From: Metridium senile
Taxonomy: Eukaryota; Cnidaria; Anthozoa; Actiniaria; Metridiidae
Assembly (NCBI GenBank): GCA_949775045.1
Contig: OX459100.1
Span: forward strand, 19,355,268-19,419,267
Reading direction: 5' to 3'
DNA: 64,000 nucleotides
The translations under genes were made by a program, and so were the position numbers. Positions 1 to 12,689 of this stretch are shown here, piece by piece (position 1 is the stretch's first letter; each line of letters opens with the position of its first letter). The notes under the pieces are model-generated. The model was not told the DNA's origin. It worked only from the letters and a program-made list of their open reading frames with translations, and ran no database searches.

Positions 1-2
1 CA

Positions 3-168
3 TTTTCCCGCCGAAAAGCTAACATTGCGTGTTTTTAATATCTAAAATCTGATTGGTTAACGATACGATTCATAACTCATTAAAAAGCTCTGTGATTGGA
101 TTACCGTTGGGTGCATTTCTCCAGTCAAAACGCTCGCGGCGAATTTTTTCCCGCCTTTTTTTTCGCGC
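3..168. promoter_or_regulatory. cluster of three E2F-like sites
   Basis: Three matches to the E2F consensus lie within 170 bp: TTTTCCCGCCGAAAA at 3..17, TTTTCCCGCCTTTT at about 146..159, and TTTCGCGC at 161..168. Such clusters are known from promoters of S-phase genes. No coding sequence is visible beside them, so any target would lie left of the window. The motif matches are direct observation and the promoter role is inference. Confidence 0.3.
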
Positions 169-341
169 CCTCCCAACAAGTTCTCGTGGCTCGGTATTTG
201 TGATATCTGTCTTGCTAATCGATGTTTTGTAATCTTTTAAATATGGTTCCGTAATTAGATTGATTCATAGCATAAACACAACTCCTATCTAGACATCTAT
301 AATTGAACCGAAAAAAAAAAAGAAAAATCAAAACAAAATCT

Positions 342-1975
342 ATATTTAAAGTAACCAAAAAATGTATCTAAAAAAAATCAAAGCAATACCTTTATCTTAA
401 CTTAAACTATGAATACATGAATATAGAAATCCACTTTTCTGGGATAGAATTGCAGGCATAGGAAATGAGTTGTTGGATATTGAAAAATAATCAAAAAGTG
501 TTTCTAAAATGAATCAAAGCAATACCTTTATCTTAACTTAAACTATGAATACATGAATATAGAAATTCACTTTTCTGGGATAAAATTGCACGCATAGGAA
601 ATGAGTTGTTGGATATTGAAAAATAATCAAAAAGTGTTTCTAAAATGAATCAAAGCAATACCTTTATCTTAACTTAAGGTAGTTCGGGACCCAGCCGTAA
701 TCACATAATTTCGTTTTTTAGCTTTTAATATTTTCCGATTTGAAAATCATGGGAACGTTATGCATTCACAAGACAAGCATATCATCTCAGCAAAAAATCT
801 CCTGAATTTAGACCCGCATTCACGAGAAATCAAGATTTTTCGTTAAATTCATGATTTTTTCGCGTTCAAATCGGCGTCGTTTTAGTGTCGATTTTTGGAA
901 CTATAATGCGTCACATAAATTAGTGTTTTGGGCAAGAATTACGAATTAAACTGGTCATAATTAGCTTTACATCGATTCTAAAGATATTAGCGGACCAAAA
1001 AATGATAAAGTTTGTTTCGATAATCTAATAGGGAACTAGTTACCAGTCCCGCACGGACAAAAAACAGGTTCACGAAATATACATTTTAAAGGGTTTTCGT
1101 GCTATAACTCGGAAAAGAGCGCGGTGTCACCCCATTTTTATTTTATAGATGGATTTCCCTTATCAGAACTCTTCATTCCGTGAAATAAAAATGATATAGT
1201 TTTCGAGCGCAAAATGTGGTATTTTTCACATTTTGAGTTTATTTTTGCATCAAAATTCTCGACATGCACGTACTTTTCGCAGTATTTTTTTGCCCAAAGG
1301 ATTTTCTTGAGTAAAACATGACAAATAATATGTTTGTTAGGAAAGTGTCTTTCTTTTGCAAATGCTTGTTAAAAAGTTTGTTATCGGGAAAAATAGAATA
1401 ATTAGCGTTTTATGTTTCAAATTCCGACAATTTTTGTCACAAAAAATGACCAAAATGGGCCCCAGTCTACCGCCCTTATCTCCGAAACGAGCACGGTGAC
1501 CCATTATTTTTATTTTAGTTTTGAACTTAACTTAGTTTGCTCTTTTTACATGAGAAGTTTCAAAAAGATCTAACGATAGAATCTATGACGCCCGAACTAC
1601 CTTAAACTATGAATACATGAATATAGAAATTCACTTTTCTGGGATAAAATTGCACGCATGGGAAATGAGTTTTACTTGTTGGATATTTAAAATAATCAAA
1701 AAATGTTTCTAAAATGAATCAAAGCAATACCTTTATCTTAACTTAACTTAAACTATGAATACATGAATATATATAGAAATCCACTTTTCTGGGATAAAAT
1801 TGCAGGCATAGGAGATGTGTTTTACTTATTGGATATTTAAAATAATCAACGAATGATTCTAAAAAGAATCAAAGCAATACCTTTATCTTAACTTAAACTA
1901 TGACGAATACATGAATATAGAAATCTCGGATAAAATTGCAGGCATAGGAAATGAGTTTTACTTGTTAGATCAAAG
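342..1975. repeat. 135-150 bp tandem repeat, about 5 units, interrupted by a transposon
   Basis: Units begin near 378, 513, 649, 1718 and 1868, each opening with ATCAAAGCAATACCTTTATC. The third unit is split by the element at 678..1601 and resumes at 1602. The intact units serve as an internal empty-site control for that insertion. No coding function is seen. Confidence 0.9.
678..1601. mobile_element. non-autonomous DNA transposon, TTAA target duplication (piggyBac-type)
   Basis: The element is 924 bp with short terminal inverted repeats, GGTAGTTCGGG at the left and CCCGAACTACC at the right. It is flanked by TTAA at 674..677 and 1602..1605. Uninterrupted units of the surrounding tandem repeat carry a single TTAA at this place, so the target duplication is exactly TTAA, the hallmark of piggyBac. 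The interior has no transposase frame but holds a diverged direct sub-repeat (near 1100..1150 and 1485..1530). The end sequence is not the usual CCC start of piggyBac, so the superfamily rests on the target site alone. Confidence 0.75.
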
Positions 1976-2375
1976 CACTTTAGCTCCAAAATAGCTAGAG
2001 GTTTCCATAATGACCGAGACTGAGGGATAGTTTATTTCCTCTGAATTGCAAACACAGGATGGCGATAGACAGATTTCCCAAAATAATGAGGAAATTGTCT
2101 TAGTCTTTTAGCCGCCTTATTATCGGCGTGCCGACTACGACTCGGTCAAAAGCCTTTGTCTTCAAGCTGAAAAATGTGCTCTCAGATTTAGAATGTCGTA
2201 CACTTTTCGCAGCCCAATTAATTTATAGCTGTAAGCTTTGGAATTGCGCTCTTTATATATTATGTATTCTATATATATGTGTGCCCCTATATTTTTAGAA
2301 CTGACAATGATTTTTTACATCTAATATTTCAAATCCTGATTAAGAAAGGTCATTACATGCACCTAATTAATTAAA
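1976..2375. other. unannotated AT-rich sequence
   Basis: Apparently single-copy DNA with no supported gene, RNA or repeat. Confidence 0.5.
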
Positions 2376-2376
2376 A

Positions 2377-2935
2377 AGGTTGTCCAAGGTAATAATAGGT
2401 CATTCCAAGACAGAAAGCATACACCTATTTCAAAAAGGTTGTACAAGCCGATAGGTCATTCCAAGATGGAAAGGAATTCTAGGCTTACACCTATTTCAAA
2501 AAGGTTGTCCATGGCGATGGGTCAATCTAAGAAGGAAAGGAATTCTAGGCTTACACCTATTTCAAAAAGGTTGTCCATGGCGATGGGTCAATCTAAGAAG
2601 GAAAGGAATTCTAGGCTTACACCTATTTCAAAAAGGTTGTCCATGGCGATGGGTCAATCTAAGAAGAAAAGGAATTCTAGGCTTACACCTATTAGAAAGG
2701 TTGTCCAAGGTGATAGGTCATTCCGAGACGGAAAGGAATTCTAGGCATATACCTTTAAAAATGGTTGTCCAAGGTGATAGGTCATTCCAAGACGGAAAGG
2801 AATTTTAGGCATACACCTATTTCAAAAAGGTTGTCCAAGGTGATAGGTCATTCTAAGACGAAAAGGAATTATAGGCATACACCAATTTCAAAAAGGCTAT
2901 CCAAGGCGAACAAGAGATTGTTGAGATATTCAATA
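2377..2935 (+). repeat. 66-bp minisatellite, about 8.5 units
   Basis: Units of 62-69 bp contain GGTTGTCCAAGGTGATAGGT, then a CATTCCAAGACGGAAAGGAA-like stretch, then a TACACCTATTTCAAAAA-like stretch. Because the unit is near a multiple of three, reading frames of 101 and 70 codons stay open, but they only repeat one short peptide and are not genes. Relatives occur at 2985..3275 (opposite strand), 8440..8930 and 32525..32885. Confidence 0.9.
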
Positions 2936-2984
2936 TGGCTTCTAGCCAATAAAAATCGTTTGATTTCTAAAGTTTGAAGAAATA

Positions 2985-3275
2985 CCCATGATTCCATTCG
3001 GTCTTGGACTAAGCTACGCCTTGAGCAACCTCTTTAAAAACAGGTGTATATCAAACGGCCTGTTTATCTCTGTGCTTGATGAATATCCATGATTCCATGC
3101 AGTCTTGTACTAAGCTACGCCTTTAGCAACCTCTTTAAAAACAGGTGTATATCAAACGGCTTGTTCATCTCTGTGCTTGGAGAATACAAATGATATGATT
3201 CCATTCGGTCTTGGACTAAGCTACCTTGCTTGAGCAACATCTTTAAAAACAGGTGTATATCAAACGGCTTGTTTA
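2985..3275 (-). repeat. about 101-bp tandem repeat, 3 units, inverted relative of the 66-bp family
   Basis: Units are marked by ATGATTCCATTCGGTCTTGG at roughly 2988, 3089 and 3195. Each contains GCAACCTCTTTAAAAACAGG followed by TGTATATC, which aligns to the reverse complement of the preceding 66-bp unit. The two neighbouring arrays therefore form a head-to-head pair. Confidence 0.75.
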
Positions 3276-6200
3276 TCGATCTCTGTCACAGCACGTGTGA
3301 GTCGGGACATCTGTGGCCATAGGTATATAATTAGTTTCAGCTATGTATAGACACAATATATATATAAGAATTATGTCTATGCAGTTCGTTTTTACCGATG
3401 AGATCTTTAGCAAGGAACTGCGACGGAAATAAAATTCTGTAATAATTAAACAATCTATTTTCAAGCTCATTCTTATCCATGTCTTGTGTGCACTTTTCTG
3501 GATCAATTTTATTTTCGTTCGCTAATTTGGTACGAGTTTATAAACGGCGTAAGTAATTAGCTTACTACTAACTCTGATATTGTTATTTTTTATATCCTTT
3601 CTGATGAGATTTTTGTGCTTTTTAACTGTGATTTTGTTGGTTGATGCTCCATTCATGTGATTTGGTTCACGGTTTTTCAATTCCATGATATTATGGCAAT
3701 GATTTTACCTGATAAGATATTGTGCGCTTTTTCTTATCTTAAAGCAGCTAATTTATTACAAATCTCTTGAGCTTTTTTTCATCATTTTTGATGATGTCCT
3801 AATATTCTTTCACGATTCATGTATTGGCTTTTGTCATTTTTCTTTGATCCTGATGAGTGCTAAATGTATTTTTTTTTCTAATTTGTTGAAATTTATGCGA
3901 CATATTTAAGTTCATTCTCAGTCTGTCAGTTGTAATTTTCCTTTACCTATAATGCTTTCATTTTTTCGATCCTCTTCAAATCTTTATAGTTTCACTAGTT
4001 TATAGGTCCCCATTTAAACCAGTTATGCTGAATTGGGCAACCTGTTTAAATATTATTTTTAAAAAACTAAAAACATAAAAAAACTAAAAAACTAAAAAAA
4101 TTGCATGACTTTTTCTAAAGATTTTTTATTTTTTTAACGATTTCGCTAATTTGTTTTTACCTTCTCTTAAAATTAATTATTCATTTTTAACTATTATTAA
4201 TTCCTGAGCAAATCCCCAGTGGCTGTTTTTGCGTCGATTTTTTGTGGTTTTCGATAGCACCCTCTTCGGTTAATGGGCGCAAGTGTTCAAATTACGCCAA
4301 CAACGCGAGGCATTTCACATTAGGGATGTTATCTTTTAATGAATTTGGAGTCTCCGTGCGAAGGCAGAAAGATAACTCAGTAAATGAATATTTACGAGAT
4401 AACGAACTAGTGTTATCTCTTAAGTAAATAAACCCCAAAAATGCTTTAATGTACTCAAAGGTTAAGGAAGAACCTCTTTACATCCACAACACTTCACGCT
4501 CCACTTAGATGAGGAAAGATCTCGTTCTATGTCATCGTAATCGTGTAAGTGGGTCTCTTTTGTAGTATATTATCACAATTTAAGCCATCTATACTTCGCT
4601 ATAATGCACGCATAGGTACTACCTAATAACTTGTTACTTCAATTTTGCGCATTTTGGACAAGACTCGTTGGATTTGTCGTTGTTTTGAGCACCGAATCTT
4701 CATGAAAGATAGGATTGTAACTACTGATAAATATCTCGTGATTTTGTCTACATTTCTTGCATAGTTTTGTTCCTTTAATAGATATCGTGATTATAACCAC
4801 CACATTGTGTTTAACGTAGCTTTAACCCAGTAATTACCACACGTTTTTTCAATAATATCTAATCTTGAAAATGCTTTGCACATAACAAAAAGATCTCTAC
4901 CACAGAGTTGACAATTTCAACGCGAGTAACTTGTTATCTTGAGTGCGTATTGTAAAAAAGCTCTTTAATCCGTCATATTTTTTGTGACGGACAAAAGGGG
5001 AGCGACAAACATAGATTGACTTGTATTGTAGTAAAACCTACGTTAGATAATGGTCTTTATATATATCACACAGTATTGCATTAACAATATTGCATCAACA
5101 AGCGAACAAACTATATCGACTTTTACACAGGAAAAAAAACGGAAAAGGGAAGGAAAGTTTTGTCGCCACAACAGTTAAGGTTGAAATTTCGCTTTTAATA
5201 ACTTACATTTATATTTGAGGGTTCGCGTTGTGTTCAGTTAAACCTTTTTTTTTCATTAACACTTGTTCAAGAGGACTTACTTACGATTACAGGGCTAGAT
5301 TTTAAAATTTCCTTTCGTTTTTAATACTTTTTTTAGATTTTTTATCATTATTTTGATGTTAGCGTTTTTTTTAATCCTTTGCTCAACAGAGTCCATTAAA
5401 GGTCACCGTGTTTGATTAAAAAAAATCGCGCCATTAAAAATTTTCTTTACCGCAATAAAAACTGCAAATCCTCATTATTTTGTAGCGCTATCACACCTTT
5501 TATTCCGATCCGGCAAAATTTCTTCCTTGAAGCAGAAAATAGAGCAAAAAAAGCTATTTTCGTATAGATTACAATATTTTTTTCCTTCTGTAATTATTTA
5601 GTGATCAGTTTCGATTTGTATTTCACCGAATTCTTTGTCGGCCGCTTTATGCTTTCCTCACCGGCCCATTAGTGTTTCTTTACCGCATTATTTACATCGG
5701 AATTCCTCAAAAAAATAAGCAAATGAAAACAGAACTTGCTTTAAACTCATTGTGTTGAAAATCTCGGATTTCTAACTGGAGCAATTTGTAGCGCGTGAGT
5801 CAATTAAATAGTTAATTTTGATTTTCTAACGAGATTTTAATTCTAGACTAGATAAGCGTAAATGTACCCAGTATTGGTCAGTATTCGCCCGGTATATTAA
5901 AGACGATGATTTAAATAGCCATTGACATACCTCAATTTTGATTTCTAATTCTCTTTTAAATGAATTAAAAGTTCAAAGAGAGCTATTTAGAATTATGCAA
6001 GAAGGAAGCTTCAATATCGGAGACATGTAGGGGATTATCATATTTGATATACGTTTTCACGACCACTCGGCTGTTCTTTGTTCGTCTAGTGATTGTTATC
6101 GCCATGAGGTTAATAATCTAGCCTATGCGATGCTATTCATTGATATCAGAACTAGCCAGTGTCTACTATTAGGGTCATGTACCATGTGTTCAGTTGTAGA

Positions 6201-6640
6201 CCACTATCTAGGAACCACTGTAGAAAACACAGCGCAAGAATCCCGTCGCCGCTAGAGATTAACTTGACATTTTGTGTAAATAACGCATATTTTGGATAAA
6301 TAACCCACACTATGGGGTTTTACAGAGATGTATTTTGCACATTTGCAGGCTTTGATGTGACGTTTCGCCCATTAAGGACGCCTGTAGATTTTTGTGTGTG
6401 TATTTTTATTTATTTTTAGGCATGTTTCTTCCTTGTGGGATCTGATAAGGTGAGATAGTGAGATAGTGACAGAATACTATGAAAATAGCATAGTGGATGT
6501 GAGAATACGTGGTTTGATCACTGTTATTGACAACTTTGTCACTTCTCTCGAGACCGTCTTTCCATGTAGGGAGATGTTTTTAAACTACATAAAAAGGAAA
6601 AGCAAATTTTGGTGAGTTGATTTCCGAATGATCGTTTTTG
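3276..6640. other. 3.4 kb with no supported gene
   Basis: AT-rich, mostly single-copy sequence. The only frames are short (61-77 codons), lack start context or splice support and show no domain. An A-rich CTAAAAAA-type run sits at about 4060..4105. Nothing else recognisable. Confidence 0.5.
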
Positions 6641-6642
6641 AT

Positions 6643-6890
6643 TCATCTTCGTCGCCGCCATCGTCGTCATAATCACAATCATCATTATAATCATAAAGTC
6701 ATGATCATCATTTTCATAATCATCAACGTCATCGTCATCATCATCATTTTCATAATCACCAACATCATTGTTATTATCATCATCAACATCATTGTTATTG
6801 TCATCGTCATCATTAACGTCTTCGCAACATCATCTTTATCATCATCATCGTCATTTCTCCTCATACTCCTCCTCATTGCCACCATAAACC
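6643..6890. repeat. imperfect ATC/ATT trinucleotide repeat
   Basis: Interrupted CAT/CAA/CGT triplets over about 240 bp. Open frames on both strands here encode low-complexity Ile/Val or Met/Asp runs and are artefacts of the triplet period. Confidence 0.85.
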
Positions 6891-7787
6891 TCGTGTGCTT
6901 TTTTATATGTAAGTTTATAGACAACTGTATAGGCTAATCAAAAACAACAATTACAATAACAATAACAGTAAAAGCATTATTTTATCAACCCTACATATAT
7001 GATAAACATTGCATGATATAGATTAGCATATATATACGTAAGGTAAAATCAAATAACATCAGAAATCGCAATTATAAGCAATCAGAATCGTAAGTAATCC
7101 AACACAATCATAAAGTACAGTTAAAATGGGTTCGTTTGAACGACCTCCATCCAACATCGTCCAACAATGTTGCTCCAAATTATTGGCCCCGTTAAAACAG
7201 GGTTAAGTAGTCAAAATTGTAAGTTGTGTATAAGAAATCCGAATTACAAGGAATAAGTTAGATAGTGACAAAGTTATAATAGACATCGTAAAAAAAAGAG
7301 GCACTTTTGTTAAAACCTCACGTGCGGTTTATATTATGCTACGGATAGATTTAAAAATAGTTTTTCAAATAGATTAATTTTTTAGATATTTTTAGTGTAT
7401 TATATCTTGATACTTTTTATACTTAGATTTGCGCACCTTTGATTTGTGTTTAATCAATTGAATAAAGAGTTCTTATTATAATGCTATTCTATCAACAACG
7501 ACCACAAGAGTAAATTACATTCACGTTGCGTGATATTACAGAAATAGTTTCACGCTAAATTCCTTAGGCTAATTGGTTAGTCATTTTACCATTAAAAGAT
7601 ATGTACATCTTCATTGCCTTGAAGCTTCCTACGACATTGATAAAACTACGAGTACTCCAGGCTAGAAAAACCTCTCTCTCACTAGCGCACGTAAGTCTTT
7701 TAATCTACTACGAGTTTCAAAACGTTGTCGAAGGCGGTGTAGCACAAACATGATTTCCATGTAATACCATTAATGATATACATAAAT
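6891..7787. other. unannotated single-copy-like sequence
   Basis: AT-rich DNA; no gene, RNA or tandem repeat that can be supported. Confidence 0.5.
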
Positions 7788-8118
7788 GGAAACTAGAGAG
7801 TAAACTAGTATAGGCTGCGTCGGTGTTTGATATAAACGATAGGTAATAGAATGAAATTTGTAACACCGTAAAATACAGAAATAGAAACTAGCGAGTAATC
7901 TAGTATAGGCTGCGTCGGTGTCAGATATAAACGATAGGTAAAAGAATGGAATTTGTAACACCGTAAAAAATAGAAATAGAAACTCGCCAGTAAACTAGTA
8001 TAGGCTGCGTCGGTGTTTGATATAAACGATAGGTAATAGAATGAAATTTCTAACATTGAAAAAATGTTGCCTTAACTTTACTGACGTTTCGAGCTTTAGC
8101 CCTTCGTCGAAGTAAAAG
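7788..8118 (-). mobile_element. HTC dispersed element, copy A (three core units)
   Basis: HTC elements have one conserved hairpin end (core GACGAAGGGC, loop TAAA, GCTCGAAACGTC) and a tandem core of 70-100 bp units containing ACCGACGCAGCCTATACTAG. This minus-strand copy has three core units and ends in the hairpin at about 8090..8118. No protein is encoded; the 63- and 83-codon frames are repeat frames. The class is unknown (short Helentron-like or Penelope-like derivatives are possible). Confidence 0.8.
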
Positions 8119-8439
8119 ATTTACATATACATACATATACATCAACTTTATTTGAATTCGAATTTCATTTTAGCGATGATTTAACACTAGTATATCTCAA
8201 TCAAATTGCTACTGTGTAATAGTTCTTATTTAGCGACTATTAGTCACCATCAAAGACAAGTAAAGTTGTAATGAGGTTTTGTTTCCTTTGAATGTCATGT
8301 TTCTTAGATTGTGCAGTGATAGTGACTAAATAAGTTAAATAAATACTATGAGTATCTATTTTGGTTTTAGTGTTCGCCCTATAGGTTGTTTCAACATAGA
8401 AATGTTTTGTAGATATACACTTGTGCTTGCGCATCTATT

Positions 8440-8935
8440 AAATGTCAAAATGTTTTTGAAGCCAATATTATTCCAAGACAGAAAGACATTATGGATAAAT
8501 ATCTAACGTTATCGTAGAAGTGTTGTTGCAACTAATTCCAAAAACGTTGTCAAAGGCGATAGGTTGTTCCAAGAAGGAAAAATATTAAGTTCATGTTTAT
8601 ATATCATACTATCATTTAAGTATTGTTGCAACAACCACCAACAAAACCTCAAAGGTGATAGGTTGTTCCAAGAAGGAAAAATATGATGGATATATATCTA
8701 ACGTTATCATATTATAAGTGTTGTTGCAACTAATTCCAAAAACGTTGTTAAAGGTGATAGGTTGTTCCAAGAAGGAAAAATATTAAGTTCATGTTTATAT
8801 ATCATACTATCATTTAAGTATTGTTGCAACAACCTCCAACGAAACCTCAAAGGTGATAGGTTGTTCCAAGAAAGAAAAATAGTATGTATATGATATCTCA
8901 CGTTCTCATCAGAGCATGACATTGTTATACTGCTG
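8440..8935 (+). repeat. diverged relative of the 66-bp minisatellite, dimeric about 245-bp units
   Basis: Contains GATAGGTTGTTCCAAGAAGG four times (about 8565, 8658, 8755, 8855), alternating with two different linkers, so the repeating unit is a dimer of about 190-245 bp. The motif matches the family at 2377..2935. Confidence 0.75.
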
Positions 8936-8959
8936 GTTTAAAAACGTTGTCCAAGGTTG

Positions 8960-9235
8960 TTTGTTACCATACACAATCGTTGTCGCAGCCGAAGCTACAG
9001 TACACTCTAATGCCTGCAAAGGATAATTCTGATTTATTTCAAGAAAGCCAGTTTCAATGTTTCATCATCTACCACTGCAACAACTTGTGATGGTCATATC
9101 ACACAAATAGGTACAACCAAAATATGCCACTGCAACAACTTGTTATGGTCATATAACACAAACACGTACAACCAAAATATACAACTGCAACAACTTGTTA
9201 TGGTCATACAACAACCAAAATATGTCATATGAATA
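8960..9235. repeat. short direct repeats sharing modules with the 37.2-kb foldback
   Basis: A block with ATCGTTGTCGCAGCCGAAGC and GCCTGCAAAGGAT is followed by three copies of CTGCAACAACTTGTTATGGT plus an AACACAAA...ACAACCAAAATAT stretch. The same modules, partly inverted, make up the foldback at 37220..37615, so this is a second copy of that family. Confidence 0.7.
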
Positions 9236-9249
9236 ATTAGCTTAGGACA

Positions 9250-9397
<148 letters not shown>

Positions 9398-9559
9398 TGA
9401 ATCTAAAACAGGTGCCTATATATTTTATGTTATCACAAGTGCACGACTAGTCCAGAAAACGTTTCCAAGGCTAAATGTTATCAGGACGTGTTTCACTGCT
9501 TTGAAAATCCATCATCACATGTGCCTAACGATTACCTTAAAACAATAAACAGCAAGTCA

Positions 9560-9765
9560 ATGAAACAACATTTAAACTTGAACTTTGTCTAAGGCGAACC
9601 AGATAAAATAATATCTTTTTGTAGTCTCCTCAGAACAATCAACTTAGAAGACAATGGAAATGAAACAACATTAAACTTGAACTTTGTCTAAGGCGAACCA
9701 GATAAAATAATATCTTTTGTAGACTCCTCAGAACAATAAACTTGGAAGCCAATGAAAATATAAAC
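9560..9765 (+). repeat. about 100-bp direct duplication
   Basis: Two near-identical copies containing AACTTTGTCTAAGGCGAACC and GATAAAATAATATC, at about 9565 and 9665. It may be a distant member of the 66-bp family because AAGGCGA is shared. Confidence 0.7.
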
Positions 9766-9774
9766 GAGCAAACA

Positions 9775-10075
9775 TACAGACAAACAAAACAAACGAACAA
9801 GCAAACCTTGAAGAAACAAATAAACAGAACAAAGTAAACACTGATTTGAACAAACAAACAAACAAACAAGCAAACAAACAAACAAACAATCACTGAATTA
9901 AACAAACAAACAAACAAACAAACAAACAAAGAACCAATGAATTAAACAAACAAACAAAAAATCACTGAATTAAACAATTAAACAAACAAACAAACAAAGA
10001 ACCACTGAATTAAACAAACAAACAAAAAATCACTGAATTAAACAAACAAACAGACAAAGCAAACAAACAAAAACT
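9775..10075 (+). repeat. (CAAA)n tetranucleotide array with a recurrent 12-bp insert
   Basis: AAACAAAC tracts are interrupted four or more times by TCACTGAATTAA or close variants, giving a higher-order pattern. The reverse-strand Cys/Leu/Phe-rich frames are artefacts. Confidence 0.85.
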
Positions 10076-10124
10076 CTGGCTTCAGCTCCAAGCAGAAACC
10101 GCAGTCTTTTCAATTATTTCTTAA

Positions 10125-10545
10125 GCCATTCCTCGTGTGGCTGAGCTCCGCAGAGCATAGAAGTACACAAATGAACGTCGAATTTCAGCACTTTTTCGCT
10201 CCTTTTAAAGTTATTTTTCTGCCTGAGTAAATCGTGTTTTAGTTGACGAGATCGTGTTGTGTTAAATCGTGTAGCTCTTCATTACTCTGCAGAGCAATTG
10301 ACATAGAGGCAAACAAATGGCATCGAGTTTCTACACTTTTTCGCTTCTTTTAAAGTCATTTTTCTGCCTGAGTAAATCGTGTTTTAGTTGACGAGATCAT
10401 GTTGTATTAAATCGTGTAGCTCTTCATTACTCTGCAGAGCAATTAACATAGAGGCAAACAAATGAACGTCGAATTTCTACACTTTTTCGCTCCTTTTAAA
10501 GTCATTTTTCTGTAAATCGTGTTTTAGTTGACGAGATCATGTTGT
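10125..10545 (+). repeat. about 150-bp tandem repeat, 3 units
   Basis: ACACTTTTTCGCTCCTTTTA-like blocks at about 10182, 10333 and 10480 are each followed by GTAAATCGTGTTTTAGTTGA; two also carry CTCTTCATTACTCTGCAGAG. No coding potential. Confidence 0.85.
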
Positions 10546-10849
10546 GATGTCCAATTAGAGACCGGCCTCAATCAGTGGACAATTGTTATTTCCTGTATGT
10601 GAAACTGTGATCACGATCACAACGTGATCGAAGTAATTATCGCACTGAAAGCACGCAGTGTGCTACTGCTAAACTACAGATAACTGCAGGCATTTAAGAA
10701 CGAGTACGTGATAGGTAAAACTATTTCTATATTCGAGTGGTTTTCAAGTGGTTTTCATTAGAGAGCTTGGAGGGGTGTTTACAAAAATGCAGTTGGCATG
10801 ATATACGTGAATGTTTGCACTAATAAAAACACATGCATTTTAGCGGTGT

Positions 10850-11335
10850 TTTTTTTTTACACTAAATAGCTTTATTTTCACGATGTATATTAAAGTTACC
10901 ATTTTGGCAATAAAACCTTTTACGATGTAAAATTTACCGTTATTTTTACAGTAAGTAACACTCTCTTTTTACGATGTATAAGTTACCATTTTTACAGTTA
11001 ATAACACTCTCTTTTTACGGTGTATAAGTCACCATTTTGACAGTAAGTAACACTCTTTTTACAGTGTATAAGTTACCATTTTCACAGTAAGTAACACTCT
11101 CTTTTTACGGTGTATAAGTTACCATTTTTACAGTAAGTAACACTCTCTTTTTACGGTGTATAAGTTACCATTTTTACAGTAAGTAACACTCTCTTTTTAC
11201 GGTGTATAAGTTACCATTTTCACAGTAAGTAACACTCTCTTTTCTACGGTGTATAAGTTACCATTTTTACAATAAGTAACATTTTTACGGTGTATAAGTT
11301 ACCATTTTCAGAGTAAGTAAAACTCTCTCTTTATA
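10850..11335 (+). repeat. 46-bp minisatellite, locus 1 (about 10 units)
   Basis: Consensus segments are TTTTTACGGTGTATAAGTTA and CCATTTTTACAGTAAGTAAC, ending ACTCTC. The same family in the same orientation recurs at 17455..17535, 33385..34115 and 40550..41060. Each unit contains a pyrimidine-rich TTTTTACAG and an overlapping GTAAGT, so it mimics both splice-site consensuses; whether this matters is unknown. Confidence 0.9.
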
Positions 11336-11754
11336 ATTTAACACATTTCCCATTCATCCTATTTATTAACCATCCACACCGATGTTTCCATCAATGCTAC
11401 TCTTCCTTTTCATAATACTGTACCATTCATCATGTCAGTTTCGATATGTGCACCCATTTATTACAATATATTATACTCTATTATAAAGGGTTTATGATCG
11501 CATCTAATTGACACTCACATTAACCAACGTGTCGCCACTCTTACCACAAAGCCATCTCACGTCGGAACTACTCGCCTACATTATTACTACAACAATAATT
11601 ATGATTTTCGTTATAGCTTGTAACCTAGCTTATTCATTAGCTCGAGTTTACCTTGGTGCTGAAATTAGAGGATTAGATATAGACATGGCTATTGTAACGG
11701 CGCAGTTTAATATTAGGAACATAATGGACGCCAAACAACATCATCGTCATCAGA

Positions 11755-11942
11755 ACGCGTTGGAATTAATATCTGTTTCTCAACAACTAACACCTTTACC
11801 TTTATCATCATTATCACCACCATTACACCATTACCATCATCATCATCATCATCGTCATCATCAGCAGCGTTAGAATTAATATATGTTTCGCAACAACTAA
11901 CACCTTTACCATTACCATCGTTATCACCACCATTACCATCAT

Positions 11943-11973
<31 letters not shown>

Positions 11974-12290
11974 GTTAGAATTAATGCATGTTTCTCAACA
12001 ACTAACACCCTTACCATTACCACCGTTATCGCCACCATTATCATCATCATCATCATCATCGTCATCATCAGCAATGTTAGAATTGATATGTTTTCTCAAT
12101 GACTTGACGTGAGATGGATTTGCAGGACCTTTCTGAAAAACACCTCGGTGATGAGAGCCTCCTGCTTAAACATTGTTATAATAAAATAATAATAAATGAC
12201 TAACACACTTTACCATTATCATCGTTATCACCACCATTATCATTATCATCACCATCATCATCATCATCATCGTCTTCATGATCAATATCA
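11755..12290 (+). repeat. CAT/CAC/CAG triplet tracts within 115-120 bp tandem units
   Basis: Three units begin GCGTTAGAATTAATATCTGT or a variant (about 11756, 11866, 11972) and end in CATCAT or CAGCAG tracts; a fourth tract is at 12190..12275. The 121-codon forward frame overlapping the start (11508..11873) ends in His-rich triplet sequence, has no splice or family support, and is not called as a gene. Confidence 0.85.
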
Positions 12291-12689
12291 TCAAGATCGT
12301 CGTCTCTAACATCCACCTCATTCATTACCAACATCATCTAAATAATCTCCCCCACCAGGTCCACTGTATTCATTAAGTTAGTTCGCCACAAACATTCATA
12401 TTAAAGGATTATTAATAGACAGTGCTGTTTTAACGTCGGCCTTGATCTAAATCAATCATCAAAACAATTCGCTTCGCGTAGGCGTTGTGACGATCGTTAA
12501 TTTGCTGCGCTCAATTGCTGGGGTGTGCGGTTGAACATAGCATGTTTTGTAATTGTTTTTTTATCTTATCTCAGATAACATTGTTAATTGTTTATTTGCT
12601 ACAGAATAGTTCTAACTCTTAATAAGAGGTCAAGCGTGCTGTGTTGTGGTCTCACATTCGCAAAGGAAAGTCGTTTTTGCATTACTGCA

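Noticed and set aside
11508..11873. 121-codon frame with a hydrophobic segment
   Set aside because: It starts in AT-rich sequence with no start context, ends in His-rich triplet repeat, and has no recognisable domain or splice signals.
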